From NCBI RefSeq assembly GCF_047302405.1, contig NZ_CP154853.1, positions 4,278,001 through 4,342,000 on the forward strand: DNA of 64,000 nucleotides. Direction: 5' to 3'. How positions within the stretch are numbered: the stretch's first letter is position 1; every line of letters begins with the position of its first letter. Both the position numbers and the translations under genes were made by a program. A model generated the notes under the pieces. The model saw only the letters and a list, made by a program, of their open reading frames with translations. It was not told the origin of the DNA and made no database searches. This document shows positions 8,779-16,485 of the stretch, piece by piece. The stretch comes from Alkalihalobacillus sp047302405 (GTDB lineage Bacteria; Bacillota; Bacilli; Bacillales; Bacillaceae_D).

Positions 8779-9009
8779 GGATAAGTAATGAAAATCACGA
8801 GTTTGGGAAATTAGGGTGCGAAAAAGCTGGGATAAGTAATGAGAATCGTGGTTTTGGTGAATTAGAGTGCGAAAAATCTGGGATAAGTAATGAGAATCGT
8901 GGTTTTGATAAATTAAGGTGAGAAAAAGCCGGGATAAGTAATGAAAATCACGAGCTTGGAAAATTAGGGTGCGGAAAGGCCGGGATAAGTAAGGAGAATC
9001 ATGAGTTTG
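8779..9009. repeat. 51-bp tandem repeat array 1, left part (interrupted by an IS element)
   Basis: Four full units and the first 27 bases of a fifth start at 8779, 8830, 8881, 8932 and 8983, exactly 51 bases apart. Conserved blocks are GGATAAGTAATGAAAATC, GAGTTTGG and AAATTAGGGTGCGAAAAAG. The fifth unit is broken by the IS256-family element and resumes at 10412. The minus strand is open in one frame through the array and would encode a 17-residue repeat containing DFHYL and RTLI, but there is no start or ribosome-binding site, so it is treated as non-coding. A related array lies at 60344-60598. Confidence 0.9.
9002..9009. repeat. 8-bp target-site duplication, left copy
   Basis: TGAGTTTG directly abuts the left IS end and is repeated at 10404-10411 next to the right end. 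Eight bases is the usual duplication length for the IS256 family. Confidence 0.85.
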
Positions 9010-9110
9010 GATTAAGTCCGTATAATTGTGTAAAAAGAAAAAGGGTTCATCTTAATTCCCTTTGGTTAGAATGTTTTTTACCGCTAAAAAACAAAACCAG
9101 GAGGAAAAAG

Positions 9111-10271
9111 ATGACCCAAGTACAGTTTAACCTAAATTTGGAAAGTTTAACAGGGAAAATCAATCATTCGAATCTAGATGAAATTACAAAAGCAGCTATT
9201 GTATTAGTTTTTAATGAAATTATGAAGAAAGAGCAGGATGATTATTTAAGAGCCTCATCCTATGAGCGGATAGAAAGTCGAGTCGATTATAGAAATGGAT
9301 ATTATGAGCGTGAGTTAATTTTAAGTTCAGGGAAAATTACTCTAAAAGTTCCGAGGACACGTAGTGGAGAATTTTCTCCAAGCCTATTTGAGCGGTATTC
9401 AAGGGTTGAACAAAGCTTGGTATTAAGCATGATGGAGATGGTCATTCAAGGGGTCTCTACACGTAAAGTAACGCATATCGTCGAACAACTTTGTGGTCAA
9501 AACGTATCAAAGTCCTTTGTATCATCGATGACAGAAAAGTTAGATCCCGTTGTCAGAAAATGGTCAATCCGCCCATTGAACGTGGTGTATTACCCTTATG
9601 TATCTGTGGATGCGATGTATATAAAAGTAAGAGAGCACCAAAAGGTCGTGTCTAAGGCTGTTTATATTGCCCAGGGCTTTACGAACCGAAACAAGAAAGA
9701 AATCATCGGGTTCATGGTTAGTCATCAAGAGAGTTATGAAGCATGGAAAGAGTTTCTGCAGAGTTTGAAACAAAGAGGGCTAGCGTCACCTAAACTCATG
9801 ATTTCAGATGCACACCAAGGTCTCAAAAAAGCGATAAGTACTGTGTTTGTAGGGACTCCCTGGCAAAGGTGCACCGTTCATTTCAAACGAAATTTATTTA
9901 GTGAATTACCGAAGAAAGGAATGGAAATCGAAAAAGCCATTATCAAAGATATATTTAACTCACTGGACGCTGAAATGGCAAGAGAGAAATTAGAGAAATT
10001 TCTGGTAACCTATAAGGAAAATCGTAAGTTACAAAAAACTTTAACGAAACTCGAAGAAGGTTTTGAAGATGCCATCCAATTCCTGAACGAACCGATTAAA
10101 TGGCAACGTCATATTCGCTCAACTAATTCACTTGAACGCTTAAACCAAGAAATACGTCGTCGTGAAAAAGTGATACGAATCTTTCCAAATGACAACTCGG
10201 CATTCCGATTAATTGGTGCTTTACTTATAGAATTAGATGAGCGTAAATCACAAAAGAACATCCTATCTTAA
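9111..10271 (+). CDS. IS256-family (mutator-type) transposase
   Basis: A 386-aa DDE transposase. The acidic triad is visible as Asp167 (SVDAMYIKV), Asp233 (MISDAHQGLKKAI) and Glu342 (TNSLERLNQEIRRREKVIR). The family CxxH motif is Cys254/His257 (WQRCTVHFKRN). A strong AGGAGG lies 6-7 bases before the ATG. The length is typical of the family and no frameshift is seen, so the enzyme is probably functional. It moves the element by cut-out circle formation and duplicates 8 bp on insertion, as is known for the family. Confidence 0.95.
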   Translation: MTQVQFNLNLESLTGKINHSNLDEITKAAIVLVFNEIMKKEQDDYLRASSYERIESRVDYRNGYYERELILSSGKITLKVPRTRSGEFSPSLFERYSRVEQSLVLSMMEMVIQGVSTRKVTHIVEQLCGQNVSKSFVSSMTEKLDPVVRKWSIRPLNVVYYPYVSVDAMYIKVREHQKVVSKAVYIAQGFTNRNKKEIIGFMVSHQESYEAWKEFLQSLKQRGLASPKLMISDAHQGLKKAISTVFVGTPWQRCTVHFKRNLFSELPKKGMEIEKAIIKDIFNSLDAEMAREKLEKFLVTYKENRKLQKTLTKLEEGFEDAIQFLNEPIKWQRHIRSTNSLERLNQEIRRREKVIRIFPNDNSAFRLIGALLIELDERKSQKNILS

Positions 10272-10313
10272 TTGAGAAAACAGAAGTGAAAAGAACCGAA
10301 AATAGAATCGACA

Positions 10314-10357
10314 GGTTTTTCTGAAGGAAGGGGGTACCCCCTTCCTTCAGAAAAACC
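10314..10357. terminator. 44-bp perfect palindrome in the 3' part of the IS element
   Basis: Two 22-bp arms are exact reverse complements with no spacer, centred on GGGGGTACCCCC. The outer ends are GGTTTTTCTG and CAGAAAAACC. The RNA would fold into a very stable hairpin just after the transposase stop, so it may end or insulate transcription in both directions. The downstream U-tract is poor, so terminator function is an inference. Confidence 0.6.
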
Positions 10358-10403
10358 ATAAAACATTACTAACCATAATTTACACAGAATGAAGGACTTG
10401 ACT

Positions 10404-10411
10404 TGAGTTTG
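10404..10411. repeat. 8-bp target-site duplication, right copy
   Basis: TGAGTTTG, identical to 9002-9009, directly follows the right IS end. Confidence 0.85.
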
Positions 10412-10446
10412 AGAAATTACAGTACGAAAAACCAAGGCAGTGATTG
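10412..10446. repeat. 51-bp tandem repeat array 1, remnant right of the IS
   Basis: AGAAATTACAGTACGAAAAA completes the unit cut at 9009, and CCAAGGCAGTGATTGG follows as an end motif. Array 2 ends in the related CGAAAAACCAGTGATTGG, so the end appears to be defined rather than random. Confidence 0.75.
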
Positions 10447-10543
10447 GCTTTTACATTAACGTCGAAAAATGCTATCCCATTTAATAGGGATGCTTTTCCA
10501 TCTTCTTTCATATGCTATAAAAAAGCAGAAAAGGTTCGATTTT

Positions 10544-11968
10544 ATGATAAAAAAATGGTTAAAGATTACTTTTATATTAATTCTCCTATACGTTGGGTAT
10601 GTTTTGATTTCGACAACTCTTGTTTTTAAAATCCACACACCAACTGCCCCGGATTGGCAACCCACATTTGAAAGTGGGGAGAATGAATCCGATGATCGGG
10701 TCATGCTCGTACAGGATCGTTTTGAATCGGGAATGGCTCGGATTCAATTGATTGATCACGCTGAACAATCAATTGAAATTTCTTCATATGCTGTACATGA
10801 GGGGAAGTATGCTGATTTATTTTTTGGAGCTCTGTTTGAAGCAGCTGATCGTGGCGTTCATGTCCGAATTCTTTTAGACGGGATCGTCAATAAGTGGAAT
10901 TCAGACCTTCGTGAGTTAAGTTATGCGATGTTTGAGCATCCCAATATGGAGTATCAGTTTTACGAACCTTTGAACTTACTCAAACCGTGGACATGGAATA
11001 ATCGTTATCATGATAAATTATTAGTCATTGATAATGAGATGGTAATGGTCGGGGGTAGAAATATTGGCGACCGTTATTTTGGTCCAGAAGGTGCAAAAGA
11101 TGCGACCAATGATCGCGATGTCATTGTGATGAATACAGATGAAGAACGATATGAACAGAGTGTTTTATTTGATGTAGGGCAATATTATGATATGGTTTGG
11201 AACCACGATTATACAAAAGCAGTTGTAACCGATGTTTCGAAAAGGCAACGTAATAAAGGAAAAGCTCGAGAACAAGAGGTAAAAAAAACATATCAGCAAG
11301 CTGTTGAACAATATCCTCAATATTTTTTAGAGGAAGTCGATTGGTTAGCGACATCTTTTCCCGCAAATCAGGTCAAGTTTCTGCATAGTCCAATTGAGCG
11401 ACTGAATAAGGAGCCCATCATTTGGTTAGAGCTCATTCACCAATTAGAAAACGCATCAGGTTTTGTTTATATGGAGAGTCCATATATTATTCCAACGAAA
11501 AAAATGCTTGCGTATTTAGAAGACAGCGAAGTGGAGATAGAAAAGATCAAGTTAATGACGAACTCATTTGCTTCGACTCCTAATGCTGTCGCTTTTTCAG
11601 GGTACTATCCAAATCGTGATCACTTGGCAGTGGAATCCAATGCCTTATATGAATTCCAATCAAACACAGAGTCGTTACATGGAAAAACGTATATTTTTGA
11701 TCAAAAAATTAGTTTAGTCGGTTCCTTTAATTTAGATGCGAGAAGTACTTTTTTAAATACAGAGGTAATGGTTTTGATTGATAGTGAACCGTTTGCTAGG
11801 CATTTACAGGAAGAGATTGATTATGCGATGGAACAGAAAAGTTTACGGGTTTTGGGTGATGGGTATGAAGCTGATCCTAATGTTGAGGAGGCTGATGTGA
11901 GTGGTTGGAAAGTTAGGAAGATTAAAGCCTTATCTTATATCACAAGGTTTTTTGATTACCTATTATAA
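10544..11968 (+). CDS. phospholipase D-like / cardiolipin synthase-like membrane-anchored protein
   Basis: A 474-aa protein with one N-terminal transmembrane helix (about residues 6-27) and two PLD domains. The HKD motifs are at His156-Lys158 (YHDKLLVIDNEMVMVGGRNI) and at His379-Lys381 (LHGKTYIFDQKISLVGSFN). The layout resembles ClsC/YmdC-type enzymes, which transfer phosphatidyl groups. Short upstream in-frame starts at 10469 are rejected because the ATG at 10544 begins the membrane helix and follows AAAAGG. The gene directly follows the repeat/IS region and ends at a bidirectional terminator. Cardiolipin synthesis is inferred; other phosphodiester substrates are possible. Confidence 0.8.
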   Translation: MIKKWLKITFILILLYVGYVLISTTLVFKIHTPTAPDWQPTFESGENESDDRVMLVQDRFESGMARIQLIDHAEQSIEISSYAVHEGKYADLFFGALFEAADRGVHVRILLDGIVNKWNSDLRELSYAMFEHPNMEYQFYEPLNLLKPWTWNNRYHDKLLVIDNEMVMVGGRNIGDRYFGPEGAKDATNDRDVIVMNTDEERYEQSVLFDVGQYYDMVWNHDYTKAVVTDVSKRQRNKGKAREQEVKKTYQQAVEQYPQYFLEEVDWLATSFPANQVKFLHSPIERLNKEPIIWLELIHQLENASGFVYMESPYIIPTKKMLAYLEDSEVEIEKIKLMTNSFASTPNAVAFSGYYPNRDHLAVESNALYEFQSNTESLHGKTYIFDQKISLVGSFNLDARSTFLNTEVMVLIDSEPFARHLQEEIDYAMEQKSLRVLGDGYEADPNVEEADVSGWKVRKIKALSYITRFFDYLL

Positions 11969-11970
11969 AA

Positions 11971-12033
11971 AGAGAAAAGGGACTGTCCGATTAGGTTTTC
12001 GAAATGAACCTAATGGCAGCCCCTTTTTTCTCT
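11971..12033. terminator. bidirectional terminator between the PLD and MFS genes
   Basis: The inner stem ATTAGGTT/AACCTAAT is extended by an outer GAAAAGGG...CCCCTTTTTTC pairing. It has A's on the left and T's on the right, so it works for both converging genes. Confidence 0.8.
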
Positions 12034-13220
12034 AAACCGATTCTCCTGATGGACTCAATTTTTCTTCTTTGTTTACTTGGTGAGCGTAGAGACGATAAAT
12101 GAAATACGCGATAAGCGATAAAATCATTCCAATAATAAAAGGTAAGTTAATCGCGATGGAAAATAATAACCCTCCAAGTGGTGGACCGATAATCCGACCA
12201 AGGGAATCCATGGAAGATAAAAGGCCGGTTACTTGGCCATAAGCAGATTTGGCTCTTTTGGTTACTAAGGAAGAAACACTCGGACGAATAAAGCCATTTC
12301 CTATTCCAAATATGGATAAAAAGATAGCGGCGGTCACAAAGCTATCGATAAATAAAATAAGGGCAAAACCTAAAGCCGAAATAAAAATCCCGAGCTGAAT
12401 CACTTTTCCTTCGCCGACTTTTTTCGTTAAGCGCCCGACTAAACCACCTTGCACGATGGCTCCAGCAAAACCCATAATCATAAATATATATCCGAGTTGA
12501 ACCGGGCCAAGGCCAGCTTTTTCAAAAGCGTAATAGGCAAAGGTTGCTTCAAGGCCTGCGAGCGATAATGTGACAAAAAGTTGTAAGAGAAATAAGTTTG
12601 AGGTCGGTCCGTTAAAGGCCGACTTTAGGGACGGTCGACTTCGGTTCGACTCTCCCTTGTTTTCTTTACTTAAGGATTCTTTTAATACAGTCAATACAAG
12701 GAAAAAAGTAATAAGCGATGAAGCACCTGCAAGGTAAAAGGGGATCGTTAAACTCGTGTCTGAAAAAATCCCACCGATTCCCGGACCAAAGACAAATCCC
12801 AAACCGACAGCAGCACCGACAATTCCCATTCCCTTACTTCGGTTTTCTTCACTCGTAACGTCTGCTACATAAGCCATAACAGTTGGCATATTTGCTGCTG
12901 ACAAAAAGCCACCGATTATACGAGCAGCAAACAGCATCCAAAGAGTGGAAGCAAAGGCCATTAAAAAGAAAGATAAAGAAAGACCAGCAATTCCAATTAA
13001 TAATACGGGCTTTCGGCCAATTCGAATCGGAGATTCTCCCCCACATCGGTGCAAAAATGAATTGCATTAAAGAATAGACGGCCATTAACAAGCCTAATTG
13101 AGTTGGGGAAGCCCCAAGCTCCTCGGCATAAAACGGCATGACGGGAATAATAATCCCAAACCCGACCATGACTAAAAACATAATCGCAAATAATATTGGC
13201 AATACTTTTTTTGCTTCCAT
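12032..13220 (-). pseudogene. MFS drug/metabolite efflux transporter, disrupted by a one-base frameshift
   Basis: Two minus-strand frames together make one 12-helix MFS protein of about 395 aa. The first runs from the ATG at 13220 (GGAGTG upstream) through TM1-2 to the motif A loop (FAPMWGRISD). The second continues exactly there with RIGRKPVLLIGIAGLSLSFF and on to the end. One extra base near 13025-13026 (GATTCGAATTGG, where GATCGAATTGG would be in frame) causes the shift. The motif C pattern (VGLGFVFGPGIGG) marks an antiporter of the NorA/Bmr/TetA group. It is either a recent pseudogene or a sequencing error. Confidence 0.85.
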
Positions 13221-13484
13221 TTTGTTCACTCCAATTAAAACCTTCATCTATCAGAAGGTCTGTCCAGTCAAAAACATACTTTATTATTATACACCTCTTT
13301 AGCCCATTTCAGAAATTGAACAAGTGAACACTTTTAAAAGATTCTTTTATTAAGTAAGTAGTTAAAGGGAACGAGGGCTAGTCATTGTTTTTAGTTAAGG
13401 ATGGGACGAGTTTTCTTTATAGTTGATAATATGTATGATAGTAATAAAGGGAATTTATGCCTGTTCAGAAAGGAAGATGTAGCA

Positions 13485-14573
13485 ATGTCAACCTCACTTA
13501 TCCAATTAGTCAATATTAGCATCGTAGAAGGCAATAAAATATGGTTCCATCCGTTTGATTTTGAAGTTAAAAAAGGAGAGGTAGCAGCGATACATTGTGA
13601 ACGAGACCTTGGCAAAAGGTTGTTGAAGCTCTTGATTGGAGAAGAGTCTTCGGCTACAGGGAAAATTCGTTATTTCAGACTTGAACACCCTAAAAATTGG
13701 AATAAATATAATCGGAAAATAGGTGTGGTGATGCATGAAGAAGGGTACTACGAGCGATTATCGCCATTTGAATACCTACAACTTTTTAAAAACTTGTATG
13801 ACGTAGATACAGATGTAAATGAGTATCTTCGCAAAGCCAACTTATTAGCGGTTAAGAACAGTAAAATCAAATTTCTCGACGCTTCAGCGAAACGACGTTT
13901 ATCGTTTGTAAAAGCAATGATTCATCAACCAGATTTGCTTATTTTTGAAGAACCAGACCAAAACATCGATTTAGAAAGCAAAATTACCTTAAGAAGGTTA
14001 ATTACCGAGCTAGCCGAAGAGGGGGTAGCCTCATTGGTTCTTACTAGTAATATGGAAAGTGCAATCATTTTAACCAATCAGGTTTATCGCTTAAATGAAG
14101 ATGGGATGAAAAAAATTGAGGTTTTAGATCAAAGCGAGGAAATAACGAGTACAATGCCGCTTCAAGCACCTGTCTCTGAACAAGGTGTAAATGAGAGTAC
14201 TACTGCAGAAAAGAGTGAAGCCCAATCATTTCAAGTGCAACTCGAACGTATTCCAGCCAAGGTCGAAGAGAAAGTTATCTTATTTGATCCTACTGAAATT
14301 GATTATATCGAAAGCAATGATGGAACCGTCCATTTACATGTAAAGGGAGAATCATTTCCTTGTACGATCACATTAAATCAGTTAAGTGGAAGACTCCAAC
14401 CATTTGGCTTTTTCCGCTGTCATCGTTCTTATATTGTCAACTTACAAAAGGTACGAGAAGTCATGACTTGGACTAGAAACAGCTATAGTTTGATTTTGGA
14501 TGATCGAAATAAAAGCAATATTCCGTTATCAAAAGGGAAACTTAATGATTTAAAAGAGGTTTTAGGAATGTAA
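13485..14573 (+). CDS. LytTR-family regulator with an N-terminal degenerate ABC ATPase domain
   Basis: A 362-aa fusion. Residues 1 to about 215 resemble an ABC ATPase, but the P-loop reads IHCERDLGKRLL instead of GxxGxGKST, the signature is LDASAKRRLSF instead of LSxGxxQR, and Walker B is LLIFEEP, so ATP hydrolysis is unlikely. After a Glu/Ser/Thr-rich linker, the last 100 or so residues are a LytTR DNA-binding domain (DYIESNDGTVHLHV, FFRCHRSYIVNLQKV). The start at 13485 follows AAAGGAAG; longer upstream starts lack such a site. It lies upstream of an ABC-2 exporter and probably regulates it. Such ABC-LytTR fusions are known in Firmicutes. Confidence 0.85.
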   Translation: MSTSLIQLVNISIVEGNKIWFHPFDFEVKKGEVAAIHCERDLGKRLLKLLIGEESSATGKIRYFRLEHPKNWNKYNRKIGVVMHEEGYYERLSPFEYLQLFKNLYDVDTDVNEYLRKANLLAVKNSKIKFLDASAKRRLSFVKAMIHQPDLLIFEEPDQNIDLESKITLRRLITELAEEGVASLVLTSNMESAIILTNQVYRLNEDGMKKIEVLDQSEEITSTMPLQAPVSEQGVNESTTAEKSEAQSFQVQLERIPAKVEEKVILFDPTEIDYIESNDGTVHLHVKGESFPCTITLNQLSGRLQPFGFFRCHRSYIVNLQKVREVMTWTRNSYSLILDDRNKSNIPLSKGKLNDLKEVLGM

Positions 14574-14650
14574 TTAAGTTTTATTTCCCCGGAAATTGTC
14601 GGCAAGTGTCGTTTGTATGTCCCCTGCTTTGACCTATAGACGAGGCCGAC

Positions 14651-14764
14651 CTAGAAGGTTTCTTTTTTTATTAAGGTTAGGTCATACTCCGCGGCCTTCG
14701 TTTGGATTTTTAACATAAGATATACCTGTTTGTTTATCGATAAAATGTCTCCATTCATCATCAT
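14651..14764 (-). other. possible small ORF or gene remnant between the regulator and the ABC exporter
   Basis: On the minus strand AAAGGAG lies 5 bases before ATGATGATG, opening a 37-codon ORF that ends at 14651. A second minus frame (14682-14786, 35 codons, no normal start) reads more like protein (DDEWRHFIDKQTGISYVKNP) and may be the C-terminal end of a lost gene. The two cannot both be coding. There is no match to a family I recognise. Confidence 0.25.
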
Positions 14765-14856
14765 TTTTACTCCTTTTACCGTTATTTTAAGGCGGCAATT
14801 GGCTCTCGGGCGTAAACTGAAGTCAAGCAAATAGGAAAACGGAAAGGGAGAATTAT

Positions 14857-15705
14857 ATGGAGAATATTATTGAAGTCTCACAGTTACAAAAAGATTTTGA
14901 AGGGAAAAAGGCTTTAGAAAACGTTTCTTTTACCATTAAGAAAGGGGAAACTTTTGGCTTTCTTGGGCCGAGTGGTTCTGGTAAAACGACAACAATCAAA
15001 ATTTTAACCGCTCAATTAACAGCTTTTAATGGGGAAGTGAAAGTATTTGGTGCACCTGTGGAGAAATTAAAAAAGGGTTCCCAAATGAAACGAATTGGGG
15101 TATTAACGGATAATACAGGACTATACGAGCGATTATCGATTGAAGATAATTTAAAAATGTATTGTGATTTATATAGTGTCAAATATGATCGAATTGATGA
15201 AGTATTAGAAGAGGTCGGCTTGTTAAAAGAACGCCCAATGCAAGTAAGTAAACTTTCTAAAGGGATGAAACAGCGTGTCACTTTGGCGAGAACAATTCTT
15301 CATCAACCAGAATTGTTATTTCTTGATGAACCAACTTCTGCTCTTGATCCTGTTAGTACAGAACGAATTCACCGTTCATTAAAAAAACTGAATGAGCAAG
15401 GGACAACGATATTTTTAACTACTCATGATATGAATGAAGCTGAGAAAATCTGTGATCGTGTCGCTTTCCTTAATAAGGGAGAAATTAGATTGATGGATAC
15501 TCCTTCCAACTTACGATTAGGTTATACGGATTCGTCTATTACATTGTTGCTAAAAGATGGAAGTGAAAAAACGGTAGACAAAGATCATGAAGGAGCCGAA
15601 TTGATCAAGCAAGCCATTACAACGAACCAATTAAAGGCGATCCATTCAAATGAGCCTACATTAGGTGAAATTTTTGTACGTGTAACAGGAAAGGAGCTAA
15701 TTTAA
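14857..15705 (+). CDS. ABC transporter ATP-binding protein
   Basis: A 282-aa ATPase of an ABC-2 type exporter. Walker A GPSGSGKTT is at residues 37-45, the signature LSKGMKQR at 133-140, Walker B LLFLDEPTSALD at 153-164 and the H-loop TTHDMNEAE follows. All catalytic motifs are intact, unlike in the neighbouring LytTR fusion, to which its middle part is visibly related (YERLS, LHQPELLFLDEP). The start follows AAGGGAG. The stop codon overlaps the permease start (TAATG), so translation is coupled. The substrate is unknown; relatives export antimicrobial peptides, antibiotics or natrium. Confidence 0.9.
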   Translation: MENIIEVSQLQKDFEGKKALENVSFTIKKGETFGFLGPSGSGKTTTIKILTAQLTAFNGEVKVFGAPVEKLKKGSQMKRIGVLTDNTGLYERLSIEDNLKMYCDLYSVKYDRIDEVLEEVGLLKERPMQVSKLSKGMKQRVTLARTILHQPELLFLDEPTSALDPVSTERIHRSLKKLNEQGTTIFLTTHDMNEAEKICDRVAFLNKGEIRLMDTPSNLRLGYTDSSITLLLKDGSEKTVDKDHEGAELIKQAITTNQLKAIHSNEPTLGEIFVRVTGKELI

Positions 15706-16403
15706 TGCTATCCCTTAAAAGAATTCAAACGATTTTTATTAAAGACTATAAAGACCTAATGAAAAATTCATATATGTTGTCAACGGCCATAATGCCTTTG
15801 CTATTTGCTTTTCTGTTCGGCAGAGGAGAAGAGGTAGAACTTATCGTTTCGATTGTTCCGATTACATTAGCAATGGTTATTGTCGGCTCATTTGTTCAGG
15901 CGGCGATGATTGCTGAAGAAAAAGAAAAGAATACGTTAAGAGGTTTATTATTATCACCGTTAAGTACATCGGAAGTGTTTATTGGGAAAAGTTTGCTTTC
16001 TGCAGTTCTTACGGCCATCATGATTGCTGGTGTGATTTTGATAAGTGGCTTTCCGATTCCTGAAAATACGTTATTGTTTATCGTGGCTATTTTTATTAGC
16101 TTAGTCATTTATATTGGGATTGGAACGATACTCGGGTTGATGTCGCGGACGGTTATGGAAACAACAGTAGTTGGAATGCCTGTGTTAATTATTTTTGGAA
16201 TGAGCTCATTGTTTCGCAATTTCTTTGAATCTGAGTGGTTATATAACATTCTATCTTACTTACCGGATGGACAATTTGCGACACTCGTCCTTAATCTGCA
16301 TCAAGGACTGCCAGTTGGGGAAAATTTAGTGATTCTAGGAATATGGGCACTAGTAACGATCGTGATTACGGTGCTGATTTATAAAAGACGTCGATTTGAT
16401 TAA
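15705..16403 (+). CDS. ABC-2 type transporter permease
   Basis: A 232-aa integral membrane protein with about six hydrophobic segments and the ABC-2 pattern of an ER(K)EKNTLRGLLLSPLSTSE coupling segment between TM2 and TM3. That pattern is typical of permeases partnered by drug- or peptide-exporting ATPases. It overlaps the ATPase gene by one base and ends before a strong terminator, so the exporter is a two-gene unit downstream of the LytTR regulator. Confidence 0.88.
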   Translation: MLSLKRIQTIFIKDYKDLMKNSYMLSTAIMPLLFAFLFGRGEEVELIVSIVPITLAMVIVGSFVQAAMIAEEKEKNTLRGLLLSPLSTSEVFIGKSLLSAVLTAIMIAGVILISGFPIPENTLLFIVAIFISLVIYIGIGTILGLMSRTVMETTVVGMPVLIIFGMSSLFRNFFESEWLYNILSYLPDGQFATLVLNLHQGLPVGENLVILGIWALVTIVITVLIYKRRRFD

Positions 16404-16418
16404 ATGAGAATTTAAAGG

Positions 16419-16458
16419 GCAGGTAAGTGGTTCGTGGAGAACTACTTACCTGCTTTTT
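16419..16458 (+). terminator. terminator of the ABC-2 exporter operon
   Basis: GCAGGTAAGTGGTTC pairs with GAACTACTTACCTGC (one mismatch) around a 5-base loop, followed by TTTTTAG. Confidence 0.85.
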
Positions 16459-16485
16459 AGGAGGGATAATGAAAAAGGTCTTTAT

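Larger units (their letters stand above)
9010..10403 (+). mobile_element. complete IS256-family insertion sequence, 1394 bp
   Basis: The element is bounded by imperfect inverted ends of about 25 bp that share AAGTCC and, at the inner side, TGTGTAAA. It is flanked by the 8-bp direct repeat TGAGTTTG. It carries one intact mutator-type transposase gene and, after it, a 44-bp perfect palindrome. Joining 9009 to 10412 restores a continuous 51-bp repeat unit, which confirms the boundaries. Intact coding sequence and an unaltered duplication suggest recent insertion. Confidence 0.9.

Noticed and set aside
8779..9009. CRISPR array
   Set aside because: The units are directly adjacent and diverge along their whole length; there are no short identical repeats alternating with unique spacers, and no cas genes in the window.
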